18,305 bases of DNA from Candidatus Woesearchaeota archaeon (GTDB taxonomy: Archaea; Nanobdellota; Nanobdellia; Woesearchaeales; WJKV01). The DNA lies in NCBI GenBank assembly GCA_019323495.1, contig JAHWHE010000018.1, positions 1 through 18,305 of the forward strand, in the 5' to 3' direction. A program made the position numbers and the translations under genes. The notes below the pieces were generated by a model. It had not been told where the DNA came from, searched no databases, and worked only from the letters and a program-made list of their open reading frames with translations. The stretch's first letter is position 1. Every line of letters begins with the position of its first letter. Shown here piece by piece: positions 1-6,693 of this stretch.

Positions 1-20
1 ATAAATAAATATAGATAAGT

Positions 21-64
21 TTTATATACAGCTTTTTCTTAAATATGTAAAACCCGATGGAGGT
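21..64 (+). promoter_or_regulatory. Promoter and ribosome binding site of the zinc-finger gene
   Basis: TTTATATA at 21-28 is a canonical archaeal TATA box. It predicts a transcript start near 50 and a leader of about 20 bases. GGAGGT at 59-64 lies 8 bases before the ATG at 73, so this gene is SD-led rather than leaderless. Confidence 0.6.
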
Positions 65-72
65 ACATTAAG

Positions 73-345
73 ATGTACAAAACCCAACAAAGACTAGGAC
101 TGACAGATGAAGAAGCTCGACACGCAGGATTAACAGTTATGACTCCTTGCGAAGCAGCTCTGCCTTATCTGCACGACAGTCTTAGAAAAGGCATAGGCCC
201 TGACTACGAATTTGCACAGGCGCATCTTGCGATTTGTTCGCATTGCAGAGATCATTTTGATGAGTTAGAAAATATGATGATCGAAATGATTCAGCATGTC
301 GCACTCGATTTGAAGAAAAACGATCCTGATGAAATAATTCAGTAA
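73..345 (+). CDS. Small soluble ZAS-like (zf-HC2-type) zinc-finger protein
   Basis: This 90-residue protein has Cys26 followed by H51-x3-C55-x2-C58 (HLAICSHC). That is the spacing of the ZAS/zf-HC2 zinc fold known from bacterial zinc-binding anti-sigma factors. The residues around it (a CEAALPYLHDSL-like helix before, CRDHFDEL after) also resemble that family. No signal peptide or membrane segment is visible, so it would be cytosolic. Archaea have no sigma factors, so a classical anti-sigma role is unlikely; a redox or metal-sensing protein-protein switch is possible but is inference. The start is supported by GGAGGT 8 bases upstream and a TATA box at 21-28. Its TAA abuts the stop codon of the convergent thymidylate kinase gene with no base between them. 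The fold assignment is fairly good; the function is unknown. Confidence 0.75.
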   Translation: MYKTQQRLGLTDEEARHAGLTVMTPCEAALPYLHDSLRKGIGPDYEFAQAHLAICSHCRDHFDELENMMIEMIQHVALDLKKNDPDEIIQ

Positions 346-1029
346 TTATTTCTTTTTTCTTCTCTTTAATTTTCTACCGCTTCTATTCAGCCATTCTTTG
401 AGAACTCTGTTCTCGAAATCTGATTTTACCTGCAGCCAGACATCCTCAACAGGCGGCGTTCCGTCGATAACCTTGATCAAATCCGTGTTCGCTCTTGCAT
501 ACAAAAGATAGCCGTTTCTCAGGCTGTGATGATATTCTAAACTCTTTTGCTCTATCCTATCTTTGCCCACGCCCCGCCTCAACAAACCTATTTCAGGCAT
601 TACGTCCAGCAAATAAACGTGATCAGGCATAAAATTATGGATTGCAAAAAGAATTACTTTTTCTCCCTCGTCAATAGGCTCGCCTCCGCCGATAATCTGA
701 TATGCTATGGAAGCAATATAAGACCTGTCAGAAACAACTATCTTGCCTTCATTGACAGCAGGTTCTATCACTGTTTTGACAAGCTGCGCCCTTGAAGCAT
801 TAAACAACAGTAACTCTGCTCTTGGAGTCAAGTCTGCATTGTCAGGATCCAGAAGTATTCGTCTTACTTGTTCGCCTATCCTTGTTCCTCCAGGCTCTCT
901 TACTTCAACAATGTCTTTGCCTTTCTTGAAGCCAAATTCGTTTAAGAATTGCAGTGTTCTCGCATACTGTGTTGATTTCCCGCTTCCGTCAGGCCCTTCA
1001 AACACAAGATAATATCCCTTTCTCTCCAT
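346..1029 (-). CDS. tmk: Thymidylate kinase (dTMP kinase)
   Basis: Phosphorylates dTMP to dTDP with ATP in the cytosolic dTTP pathway. Visible family features of this 227-aa protein are the P-loop GPDGSGKST (residues 12-20), REPGGTRIGE (44-53), the DR-type motif DRS at 101-103, and a LID-like segment GKDRIEQKSLEYH (155-167) followed by RNGYL. The length is slightly above the usual 200-215 aa because of a basic tail ending RKLKRRKKK. The ATG at 1029 lies about 27 bases downstream of a TATA-like box, which suggests a leaderless mRNA. It is monocistronic and convergent with the zinc-finger gene. A dCTP deaminase gene in the same window serves the same pathway. Identity is secure. Confidence 0.93.
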   Translation of the reverse strand: MERKGYYLVFEGPDGSGKSTQYARTLQFLNEFGFKKGKDIVEVREPGGTRIGEQVRRILLDPDNADLTPRAELLLFNASRAQLVKTVIEPAVNEGKIVVSDRSYIASIAYQIIGGGEPIDEGEKVILFAIHNFMPDHVYLLDVMPEIGLLRRGVGKDRIEQKSLEYHHSLRNGYLLYARANTDLIKVIDGTPPVEDVWLQVKSDFENRVLKEWLNRSGRKLKRRKKK

Positions 1030-1050
1030 GTATTTTAGAAACAGCAGAAT

Positions 1051-1061
1051 CTATTTAAGGA
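1051..1061 (-). promoter_or_regulatory. Promoter (TATA box) of tmk
   Basis: Read on the minus strand, this is TCCTTAAATAG, an archaeal BRE/TATA-like sequence centred about 27 bases upstream of the tmk ATG. The spacing places the transcript start at the start codon (leaderless). Confidence 0.5.
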
Positions 1062-1080
1062 TTGTTTTGTACCAAGAAGG

Positions 1081-1103
1081 TAAATAAAAAAGAAAGAAAA
1101 ATT
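1081..1103 (-). terminator. T-rich terminator after the Cys-rich exported protein
   Basis: The minus strand just past the TAA reads as successive T runs (T5, T3, T6, T3) broken by single bases. Such U-rich tracts are the usual archaeal termination signal. It lies between this gene and the separate tmk promoter. Confidence 0.45.
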
Positions 1104-2613
1104 AACCTCGGCCGAATAATCGACCGAAGAAACTAGCTATTCTTTCCAGGATGTTTCTCTGTTCTTTCAGTTCTCTTTCAATGCCTTCGATTCTTGCGCC
1201 GATGCTTTGGCACATTCCGTCCTGGCATGTGTTGCTCACGCACTCATAGTTGTTCTGGCATCTCTCGTTCAACTGCTTCTGATGCTCCAATGTTTTTCTT
1301 ACACCGCAGAACAACGGAGTCTGTTCGCCATTCTCTTTTACCAGACGGGTGCCGATTGGCAGGCAGCTATTGTCCCACATGCAGCCAGAGCATTTTTCAA
1401 CAGGGATTTCAACTCTTTCCCTGTATCGGACTCTTTCTACTGCTTCTTCAGGCACTTCTACAGGAATTGGAACTTCAACTACTGTTTCAGTAGGCATTTC
1501 CCATCCTTGCAAGATGCGGCAGCGGGCGCCCATTTCATCATATTTCTGCATTAGTTCTTCGGGTATAGGCAACCCTTGCTTGTCGTATCTTTCAACCAGC
1601 ATCTGTTTGAAAGCTTCGAGTTCTTCTCGACATTTTTCATATTCAGGGTTTTCACGAGGAGGTGCTGGTCTAAAGACTTCGCATCTTTCTGCAATTCGTT
1701 CTTTTATTCTTACCTGTTCTGCCTCTGTCATTTGTACGAATTCATCTTCTGACATTCCTGCATAACCTTCTCTGACACATCTGTCAAATTCAGAAGTGTC
1801 TAGCTCTACAGGAATAGGCATTCCATATCTTTCTCCGCAAAATCTGTATCCTTCTTGCAGGATTTGTTTTGCTTCTGGATAGTTCTGCCTGTACTCGTAC
1901 TGATTTGCTTTTTCCTGATACTCTCGCACACATTCATTGTATGCTATTATTCGTCCACTGCTTTGCTCTGGCTCAGGGACAGTGGTTGGAGGAAGAGGTG
2001 GTGATTCTAGCTCTTGGATTCGACCGACATCAACACTGCAATATAATACTCCATTATAATTTACAATCATTCCCATGTAAAGCATTGCTTGGTTGTCGAT
2101 TGGGAAATGCGTGTCATAGTAGCTTTCAGCTTCCTTAGGATTTCTAAGTTTAACCAATTCGCCATTGACTTCGAACACTCCGCCAGCTCTTTCCAAGCTT
2201 TTTACAATAACATGATATTGTCTTCCCATGAAATTAAAATCTGCTATACCTGTAACTTTCAAAGGATAAGTCAGCATGTTAAGATCGCTGACTCTTGGAA
2301 CAGGGTCGATATAGAATGCAACAGTATTTCCGCTGATCTTTACTACTCCGATTTCGCTGTAATCAGCAATAGTAGTCCATTCTCCAAGTCCAAGCAAATC
2401 AGTCACTTCGCCGTTCACAATGAACTTGGCCTTGTTATTATAAACTCCTTGTAGAGTAACTTCGTACTGTATTGCGCCGACTTGCACAATCGCTCTTTTT
2501 CCTATTGATAATTCTCCAGGAACTGCTGCATCAACAGAATTGTATGCAGCCACGCTCACTGCACTAAATATAAATAGAGCAATAAGCACCATTGCCAACA
2601 TTATTTTTTTCAT
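1102..2613 (-). CDS. Exported Cys-rich protein of unknown function
   Basis: 503 aa, not recognised as a named family. An N-terminal hydrophobic signal (residues 1-23) is followed by two similar beta-rich repeats (each with a FIVNGE/FEVNGE core), a Pro-rich linker (PPLPPTTVPEPE), a helical middle with widely spaced Cys, and a Cys-rich module near the C terminus. That module contains CSGCMWDNSCLP and then C-x5-C-x4-C-x4-C (CQNNYECVSNTCQDGMC), a disulfide-rich pattern seen in many DPANN surface proteins. The last 30 residues form an amphipathic, coiled-coil-like helix. About 15 Cys in total suggest an extracytoplasmic disulfide-bonded protein, a possible client of the DsbA at 8107-9045 (inference). 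GGGGGTG lies 7 bases before the ATG. It is probably released or peripherally bound, because no second membrane helix is seen. Confidence 0.8.
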   Translation of the reverse strand: MKKIMLAMVLIALFIFSAVSVAAYNSVDAAVPGELSIGKRAIVQVGAIQYEVTLQGVYNNKAKFIVNGEVTDLLGLGEWTTIADYSEIGVVKISGNTVAFYIDPVPRVSDLNMLTYPLKVTGIADFNFMGRQYHVIVKSLERAGGVFEVNGELVKLRNPKEAESYYDTHFPIDNQAMLYMGMIVNYNGVLYCSVDVGRIQELESPPLPPTTVPEPEQSSGRIIAYNECVREYQEKANQYEYRQNYPEAKQILQEGYRFCGERYGMPIPVELDTSEFDRCVREGYAGMSEDEFVQMTEAEQVRIKERIAERCEVFRPAPPRENPEYEKCREELEAFKQMLVERYDKQGLPIPEELMQKYDEMGARCRILQGWEMPTETVVEVPIPVEVPEEAVERVRYRERVEIPVEKCSGCMWDNSCLPIGTRLVKENGEQTPLFCGVRKTLEHQKQLNERCQNNYECVSNTCQDGMCQSIGARIEGIERELKEQRNILERIASFFGRLFGRG

Positions 2614-2620
2614 ATTTTAG

Positions 2621-2678
2621 CACCCCCGATCATTTGATCAGATAGTGTATTATAAGCATGACAAATATTTAATATTTG
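2621..2678 (-). promoter_or_regulatory. Promoter and ribosome binding site of the Cys-rich exported protein
   Basis: An AT-rich near-palindrome at 2662-2678 (minus strand CAAATATTAAATATTTG) is the best TATA candidate. It would give a leader of about 30 bases. CTTATAAT at about 2650-2657 is an alternative. The SD is GGGGGTG (minus strand, 2621-2627), 7 bases before the ATG. Confidence 0.4.
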
Positions 2679-2720
2679 AGCGGAACAAAAAAATAAAACT
2701 AGGAAATAATTTGCCCATTT

Positions 2721-2754
2721 AGAAAAAGGAGCCTAATTTGGCGCCCATTTGGCT
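2721..2754 (-). terminator. Hairpin terminator after the transmembrane regulator
   Basis: On the minus strand AGCC at 2754-2751 pairs with GGCT at 2733-2730, and the stem continues after one mismatch with three A-T pairs. CCTTTTTCT follows at once. The hairpin overlaps the TAG of the upstream gene. The stem is short, so confidence is moderate. Confidence 0.4.
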
Positions 2755-3733
2755 ATTTTCCCAAGAACCAGTCTGTCAGCTTGATTCTGACTGCCTTTCC
2801 TTCTTTCTGAACAGAGATTATCTTTTTCTGCTGCAAAGACTCTATCAATCTAGACAACGAAGTTCTTGGTATGCTCAATTCGTGCCTTATCTTTGCCTGA
2901 TGTGTCTGGTTATTATTGCTCAATAAGAATTCAACTATCTGTTTTTCCTTCTTGTTCAATGTATGCATAATGTCCTCGCTTCTTTTGCTGCTTGTTTTTT
3001 CTTCTGTTCTTTCTTCTCTGACTTCTTTGTCTTTTTTCTTTTCTTTTCCTTCTTTCTGTTTTGTTCTTCTTTGTCTAGGTCTGTATTTGAACAAGAGAAC
3101 AACAGCAATAAACACAGCAACAGCAATAACAGCGAACCACATATAGGAGCTTTTTTCCGGAATATCTAACACAGTCTTGTCGAGTTTGATTTCAACATCC
3201 TTCAAATCGCCTTTTGCCAAATCGAGAGAGACAAAACCCATTGCATCCTTGTAGTTTGCATATATCTTGCAGTGGCCAGTGCCCAGCGCGTTCACGCTGA
3301 AAGACCCGAACTTGTCAGTGAGATCAGGAAAATCAATGCATGCTTTGCTGCATTCAAATTTTAGGTCCGCATTCTTGACGACATTATCCAATGTATCTTT
3401 TACAAGCCCTTTTATGGTCGCTGTTGGAGTTAGATAAACAACATCATCAATTGCCAAAAGATCAGAGCAACCAAAATAATCTATTCCTGGTGTTTTTGGA
3501 TTGTCGGCGATCACTTCAATAGTCACATCTTCTTCTTCGTATTCAAATTCTACAGATTCACAGTCCGGAAAAACAGCAGTTGTCTTGTCAGCTACATGGA
3601 CATAGCATACAGCATCAGAAATTGCATCATTCGTATTAAGATCCTTGACAGTCAATTCCATGCTTTCTGCGACAACACAGACTGAACAAATTAAAAGAAG
3701 TACAAAGATCAGAGCTATTAAATACAGCTTCAT
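2753..3733 (-). CDS. Transmembrane winged-helix transcription regulator (COG2512-like) with an extracytoplasmic domain
   Basis: 326 aa from the ATG at 3733. A signal peptide or first membrane helix (1-22) is followed by an extracytoplasmic beta-rich region with a carboxypeptidase-regulatory/Ig-like fold (about 105-185) and several Cys. Next come one membrane helix (about 198-216), a highly charged linker (217-257) and a C-terminal winged helix-turn-helix (about 258-322, helices around NQTHQAKIRHELSIPRTSLSRLIESL). This matches the archaeal predicted membrane-associated transcriptional regulators: an outside sensor joined directly to an inside DNA-binding domain. Ligand and targets are unknown; the adjacent exported protein is one candidate target. 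I prefer ATG 3733 over an in-frame TTG at 3739 because a TATA box lies 28 bases upstream of 3733, which fits a leaderless mRNA and leaves a typical signal peptide. The domain calls are fairly sure. Confidence 0.82.
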   Translation of the reverse strand: MKLYLIALIFVLLLICSVCVVAESMELTVKDLNTNDAISDAVCYVHVADKTTAVFPDCESVEFEYEEEDVTIEVIADNPKTPGIDYFGCSDLLAIDDVVYLTPTATIKGLVKDTLDNVVKNADLKFECSKACIDFPDLTDKFGSFSVNALGTGHCKIYANYKDAMGFVSLDLAKGDLKDVEIKLDKTVLDIPEKSSYMWFAVIAVAVFIAVVLLFKYRPRQRRTKQKEGKEKKKDKEVREERTEEKTSSKRSEDIMHTLNKKEKQIVEFLLSNNNQTHQAKIRHELSIPRTSLSRLIESLQQKKIISVQKEGKAVRIKLTDWFLGK

Positions 3734-3754
3734 AATCAATATTCCATATAAGGG

Positions 3755-3768
3755 CTATTTATAAATGT
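3755..3768 (-). promoter_or_regulatory. Promoter (TATA box) of the transmembrane regulator
   Basis: The minus strand reads ACATTTATAAATAG. Its centre is about 28 bases upstream of the ATG at 3733, the archaeal TATA-to-start distance for a leaderless transcript. Confidence 0.6.
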
Positions 3769-3795
3769 TATCTAGATTTCAATAGCTCCCGTAAG

Positions 3796-3806
3796 CTTTA
3801 TATATA
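3796..3806 (+). promoter_or_regulatory. Promoter (TATA box) of the FKBP gene
   Basis: CTTTATATATA is a near-consensus archaeal TATA box. It predicts a start near 3827 and therefore a leader of about 50 bases. The predicted leader begins with an 8-bp inverted repeat (3829-3836 with 3855-3862). Confidence 0.6.
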
Positions 3807-3828
3807 AGATTCCTTATTCTCAAGCATA

Positions 3829-3862
3829 TTAGTTCTCCTCTATTATGAGCGATAAGAACTAA
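3829..3862 (+). promoter_or_regulatory. Stem-loop in the FKBP leader enclosing a five-codon ORF
   Basis: TTAGTTCT (3829-3836) pairs perfectly with AGAACTAA (3855-3862) across an 18-base loop. An ATG at 3845 inside the loop starts a five-codon frame (MSDKN) whose TAA ends in the right arm at 3862. The predicted transcript start lies at the left arm. Whether it regulates the FKBP gene is not known. Confidence 0.35.
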
Positions 3863-3878
3863 AATTAACACGGGTAAT

Positions 3879-4562
3879 ATGAAAATGGCTGAAACAATCA
3901 AGAAAGGGGATTTTGTTGAAATCGAATACACAGGAGAAGTAGAAGGAAAACTGTTTGACACGACAGACGAAAAAAAAGCAAAAGAGTCAGGCGTCTATAA
4001 TCAGTCAACGCAGTACGGAAGCGTAATTGTTTGCATCGGCGAAGGGCATTTGCTAGAAGGCTTGGAAGAATTCCTTGAAGGAAAAGAAATCGGAAAAGAA
4101 TACACTGTAAAACTTCAGCCAGAGCAGGCGTTCGGGAAAAAGCAGGCGCAATTAATCAAACTGATACCAAAGAACAAGTTCACATCGCAGAACATAAACC
4201 CTATGCCGGGAATGCAGCTGAACATTGACGGAATGATCGCAACCATAAAGAGCATCAGCGGTGGAAGAGTTTTAGTAGATTACAATCATCCATTGTCAGG
4301 CAAAGAAGTTGATTACAAAATAAAAGCGAACAAGAAAATAACAGACATGGCAGAGAAACTGCACGCAGTAATTTACATGGAAACTCACTTCAAGAAGGAT
4401 AATTACCAATTAGAGGTTAAAGAAAACAAAGCAATAATCTCTTTCAAGACAGAATCATCACCGGTTGCTGACGAAATGAAAACAATCATTGAAAAAATAA
4501 AACAACCTTTGATTGAGAAGCTAAAATCGACGACAGGAATCAAAGAAGTTGAGATTAAATAA
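3879..4562 (+). CDS. FKBP-type peptidyl-prolyl cis-trans isomerase, archaeal long form
   Basis: A folding helper that isomerises X-Pro bonds. The N-terminal FKBP core starts at KKGDFVEIEYTGEVEGKLFDTT and continues with the SlyD-type flap insertion and the EGLEEFLEGKEIGKEYTVKLQPEQAFG stretch. NHPLSGKEVDYKIK closes the FKBP/SlyD part. About 70 further C-terminal residues match the extra domain of long archaeal FKBPs (about 230 aa, like the 26-kDa methanogen type). No signal peptide, so cytosolic. Two starts are possible: ATG 3879 or ATG 3885. GGGT at 3872-3875 is 3 bases from the first and 9 from the second, so 3885 may be the true start. It stands just upstream of ftsZ, whose promoter overlaps its stop codon. 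Confidence 0.9.
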   Translation: MKMAETIKKGDFVEIEYTGEVEGKLFDTTDEKKAKESGVYNQSTQYGSVIVCIGEGHLLEGLEEFLEGKEIGKEYTVKLQPEQAFGKKQAQLIKLIPKNKFTSQNINPMPGMQLNIDGMIATIKSISGGRVLVDYNHPLSGKEVDYKIKANKKITDMAEKLHAVIYMETHFKKDNYQLEVKENKAIISFKTESSPVADEMKTIIEKIKQPLIEKLKSTTGIKEVEIK

Positions 4563-4613
4563 TTTTATATATTAGTAATATAACTAGTCTGTTTATCGAA
4601 AGGTTAAGGTGAG
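4561..4613 (+). promoter_or_regulatory. Promoter and ribosome binding site of ftsZ-secE-spt5
   Basis: TTTTATATATTA at 4563-4574 is a TATA box directly after the FKBP stop. It predicts a start near 4594. AAGGTGAG at 4606-4613 lies about 7 bases before the ftsZ ATG at 4620. Confidence 0.6.
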
Positions 4614-4619
4614 CGAGAG

Positions 4620-5786
4620 ATGGATGATTTAATTCAAAACGCAGTCCAACATCCGATAGACGATGAAAGAAGAGAAAGGCCGGTAGAAGTTACGTCGGAC
4701 GATAGCAGGAAAAGAAAGCCGGATTATGCAGAACCATACTATAACAGCGATGAAGAATTAAAATATTTTTTAGGCAAACAGTCTGCGAAGATCAAGGTCA
4801 TTGGTTGTGGTGGTGGAGGCAACAACACAATTAACAGGATAAGTGAAGTTGGCATCAAAGGTGCAGAAACTGTTGCAGTAAATACAGATGCCCAAGATTT
4901 ATTATACACTACTGCTGACAAAAAAATATTGATTGGCAGGGAAGTAACGCACGGTCTTGGCGCCGGCAGCGAACCAAGGCTTGGAAGAGATGCTGCAAAA
5001 GAGAGCGAGTCCGAGATAAAGAACGCGATAAAAGGTGCGGACATGGTTTTCATCACCTGCGGATTGGGCGGTGGAACAGGAACAGGCGCGTCCCCGATTG
5101 TCGCAGAGATAGGAAAAAAAGCAGGTTGCTTGACAGTAGGAATTGTCACACTGCCTTTCTCCATGGAAGGCAATAGAAGATACCAAAACGCCATCGACGG
5201 TTTGGAGAAGCTTGAATCGGTTGTCGACACATTGATTGTCATTCCGAACGACAAGCTGCTGGAACTTGCGCCAGACTTGCCGCTGGGAACCGCCTTCAAG
5301 GTCGCAGATGAAATACTTACAAATGCTGTTAAAGGCATTGCAGAGCTTGTGACAAAGACAGGCCTTGTCAACTTGGATTTTGCAGACATCAAGGCAGTCA
5401 TGGGCAATGGCGGAGTCGCATTGATTGGTGTCGGCGAGTCTGACACTGAAAACAGGGCAGTGGAAGCTGTTGAAAAAGCACTGAACAATCCTCTGCTTGA
5501 TGTTGAGATCACAGGCGCGAACGGCGCATTGATCAATGTATCGGGCGGTCCGGACATGACCTTGGATGAGGCAAGGAAGATTGTCGAGACCATAAGTGAA
5601 TTATTGTCAAAAGATGCAAGGATCATCTGGGGAGCCCAGATAAGTGATGACTTGCAAGGCATCATCAGAACAATGCTGATCGTGACAGGCGTAAAGAGCG
5701 AACAGATCTTTGGCCCTGGCCACAAGGCATCTGATGTCAGAAAAAAAGAGGTTGAAAACGAACTCGGCATCGAGTTCATAGAATAA
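4620..5786 (+). CDS. ftsZ: Cell division GTPase FtsZ
   Basis: The tubulin-like GTPase that polymerises at mid-cell and organises division. The 388-aa protein shows the nucleotide-binding start KVIGCGGGGNN (59-69), the tubulin signature GGGTGTG (150-156), and the T7 catalytic loop N251-x-D253-x-x-D256 (NLDFADIKAVM), so it should be an active GTPase. About 55 hydrophilic, charged residues precede the core, a longer tail than most FtsZs have. The C terminus ends ELGIEFIE, as in euryarchaeal FtsZ1-type proteins. The start is fixed by AAGGTGAG. secE follows after 21 bases and then spt5, an order widely conserved in Euryarchaeota. An open frame of 362 codons on the opposite strand (4739-5827) is a composition shadow. 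Confidence 0.97.
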   Translation: MDDLIQNAVQHPIDDERRERPVEVTSDDSRKRKPDYAEPYYNSDEELKYFLGKQSAKIKVIGCGGGGNNTINRISEVGIKGAETVAVNTDAQDLLYTTADKKILIGREVTHGLGAGSEPRLGRDAAKESESEIKNAIKGADMVFITCGLGGGTGTGASPIVAEIGKKAGCLTVGIVTLPFSMEGNRRYQNAIDGLEKLESVVDTLIVIPNDKLLELAPDLPLGTAFKVADEILTNAVKGIAELVTKTGLVNLDFADIKAVMGNGGVALIGVGESDTENRAVEAVEKALNNPLLDVEITGANGALINVSGGPDMTLDEARKIVETISELLSKDARIIWGAQISDDLQGIIRTMLIVTGVKSEQIFGPGHKASDVRKKEVENELGIEFIE

Positions 5787-5807
5787 AATTGCAAAGGAGT
5801 AAAGAAA

Positions 5808-5990
5808 ATGGTATGGCAAAGAATCAAGAGTTATTTTATTGAATGTAGGAGAGTCTTGAAAGTCACAAAGAAGCCGACAAAGGAAGAATTCAAGACAATA
5901 GTCAAAGTCAGCGGCCTCGGCATGATAATAATCGGCCTGATAGGATTTCTCATTAGTATGATATCGCACGTTATCACAGGAGGATTCTAA
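5808..5990 (+). CDS. secE: Preprotein translocase subunit SecE (Sec61-gamma)
   Basis: 60 aa, the normal size for archaeal SecE. It has a short amphipathic N-terminal helix, the conserved ECRRVLKVTKKPTKEEF stretch (about 12-28), and one C-terminal membrane helix (about 34-56). It clamps the SecY channel in the membrane. AAAGGAG lies about 9 bases before the ATG. The gene sits between ftsZ and spt5, with only 2 bases before the spt5 ATG, and the spt5 SD lies within the secE 3' end. Identity is supported both by sequence and by the conserved gene order. Confidence 0.93.
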   Translation: MVWQRIKSYFIECRRVLKVTKKPTKEEFKTIVKVSGLGMIIIGLIGFLISMISHVITGGF

Positions 5991-5992
5991 AA

Positions 5993-6493
5993 ATGACAGA
6001 TGAGACCCAAACACAAGAAAAAACAGAGCCTACCCAAGGAAAACCTATGATTTTCTCTTTAAGAACGACTGCAAACAGGGAAGATCAGGTAGTAGATTTT
6101 CTTGCAGCCAACGCAAAAAAGAAAAATCTAGAGATTTATTCTATTATCCGGCCACACGGCATGAGGAGCTATATCTTTATCGAAGCTGCCAACAGGATTG
6201 AAGCAGAGACAGCAGCTTTCGAAGTTCCGTACGCGCGAGGAGTGCTTCCAGAAGCAGTGCCGTATGAAGAAATCGAACACATGGTTGAGACTATCAAGAA
6301 AGAAGTCAATATCCAGAAAGGAGACATCGCAGAGATCATCAGCGGACCTTTCAAGAGAGAGAAGTGCAAAATCACAAAAGTTGACAAGGAAAAAGAAGAA
6401 GTTGTTGTAGAATTGCTTGAAGCAGCGGTTCCGATCCCAATAACTTTGAAAATTGACAGCTTGAAAGTCATCAGAAGAGAAGAAGGAGAATAG
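5993..6493 (+). CDS. spt5: Transcription elongation factor Spt5 (NusG family)
   Basis: Binds the RNA polymerase clamp with Spt4 and raises processivity. An N-terminal acidic/polar tail (1-17) is followed by the NGN domain (about 18-100: MIFSLRTTANREDQVVDFL, then a core around IRPHGMRSYIFIEA) and a KOW domain (about 112-160: IQKGDIAEIISGPFKREKCKI). At 166 aa it is the usual archaeal length. AGGAGG at 5978-5983, inside secE, is its SD, so translation is coupled. In many Euryarchaeota ribosomal proteins L11, L1 and L10 follow; here a T-rich terminator and two micro-ORFs follow instead. Confidence 0.95.
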   Translation: MTDETQTQEKTEPTQGKPMIFSLRTTANREDQVVDFLAANAKKKNLEIYSIIRPHGMRSYIFIEAANRIEAETAAFEVPYARGVLPEAVPYEEIEHMVETIKKEVNIQKGDIAEIISGPFKREKCKITKVDKEKEEVVVELLEAAVPIPITLKIDSLKVIRREEGE

Positions 6494-6540
6494 ATTTTTT
6501 ATTTTTCTAAAATCTTTTTATCATTTTTGTTTTCATTTTA
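6492..6540 (+). terminator. T-rich terminator of the ftsZ-secE-spt5 operon
   Basis: Directly after the spt5 TAG the plus strand carries five T runs of 4-6 bases with no strong hairpin. This is a typical archaeal U-tract terminator, and it lies immediately ahead of the next TATA box at 6546-6554. Confidence 0.6.
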
Positions 6541-6592
6541 GAAACATTTAAATACTATTTATGCTATTAATAAAAATATAAAAGAGGTTGAT
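6538..6592 (+). promoter_or_regulatory. Promoter and ribosome binding site of the micro-ORF pair
   Basis: TTAGAAACATTTAAATA (6538-6554) is a BRE/TATA element identical over 17 bases to the one at 13099-13115. It predicts a start near 6578. GAGGTTGAT (6584-6592) is an imperfect SD, 10 bases before the ATG at 6603. Confidence 0.55.
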
Positions 6593-6602
6593 AACTAAAA
6601 AA

Positions 6603-6689
6603 ATGAGTGAGACAATCTTTTTCTCAAAAATTTCAACAAGATATTATGCTCTTAACGCAGGTTACAATCCTGACAATTGTCGGAGGTGA
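6603..6689 (+). CDS. Candidate 28-aa micro-protein, upstream partner of the Lys-rich micro-protein
   Basis: An open frame of 28 codons starting MSETIFFSKISTRYY and ending NPDNCRR, not recognised. It follows a clear promoter (6538-6554) and an imperfect SD GAGGTTGAT. Its TGA (6687-6689) lies inside the SD of the next frame (GGAGGTGAG), 4 bases before that ATG, so the two would be translationally coupled. A short palindrome, GACAATTGTC (6672-6681), ends just where the SD begins and may modulate access to it. The frame could instead be an untranslated leader; nothing in the peptide proves that it is expressed. Confidence 0.4.
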   Translation: MSETIFFSKISTRYYALNAGYNPDNCRR

Positions 6690-6693
6690 GGAT

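Noticed and set aside
1349..1765. Plus-strand open frames within the Cys-rich exported protein gene
   Set aside because: Several overlapping frames in both plus phases without SD or promoter; they mirror the minus-strand gene.
2636..2645. GATC-ATTT-GATC repeat before the Cys-rich protein gene as an operator
   Set aside because: Each half is a self-palindromic 4-mer, so chance occurrence is likely; no second site supports it.
4739..5827. Open frame of 362 codons on the minus strand across ftsZ
   Set aside because: It lies wholly antisense to a conserved gene, has Ser/Pro/Ala-rich low-sense composition and no SD; it is a shadow of ftsZ codon usage.
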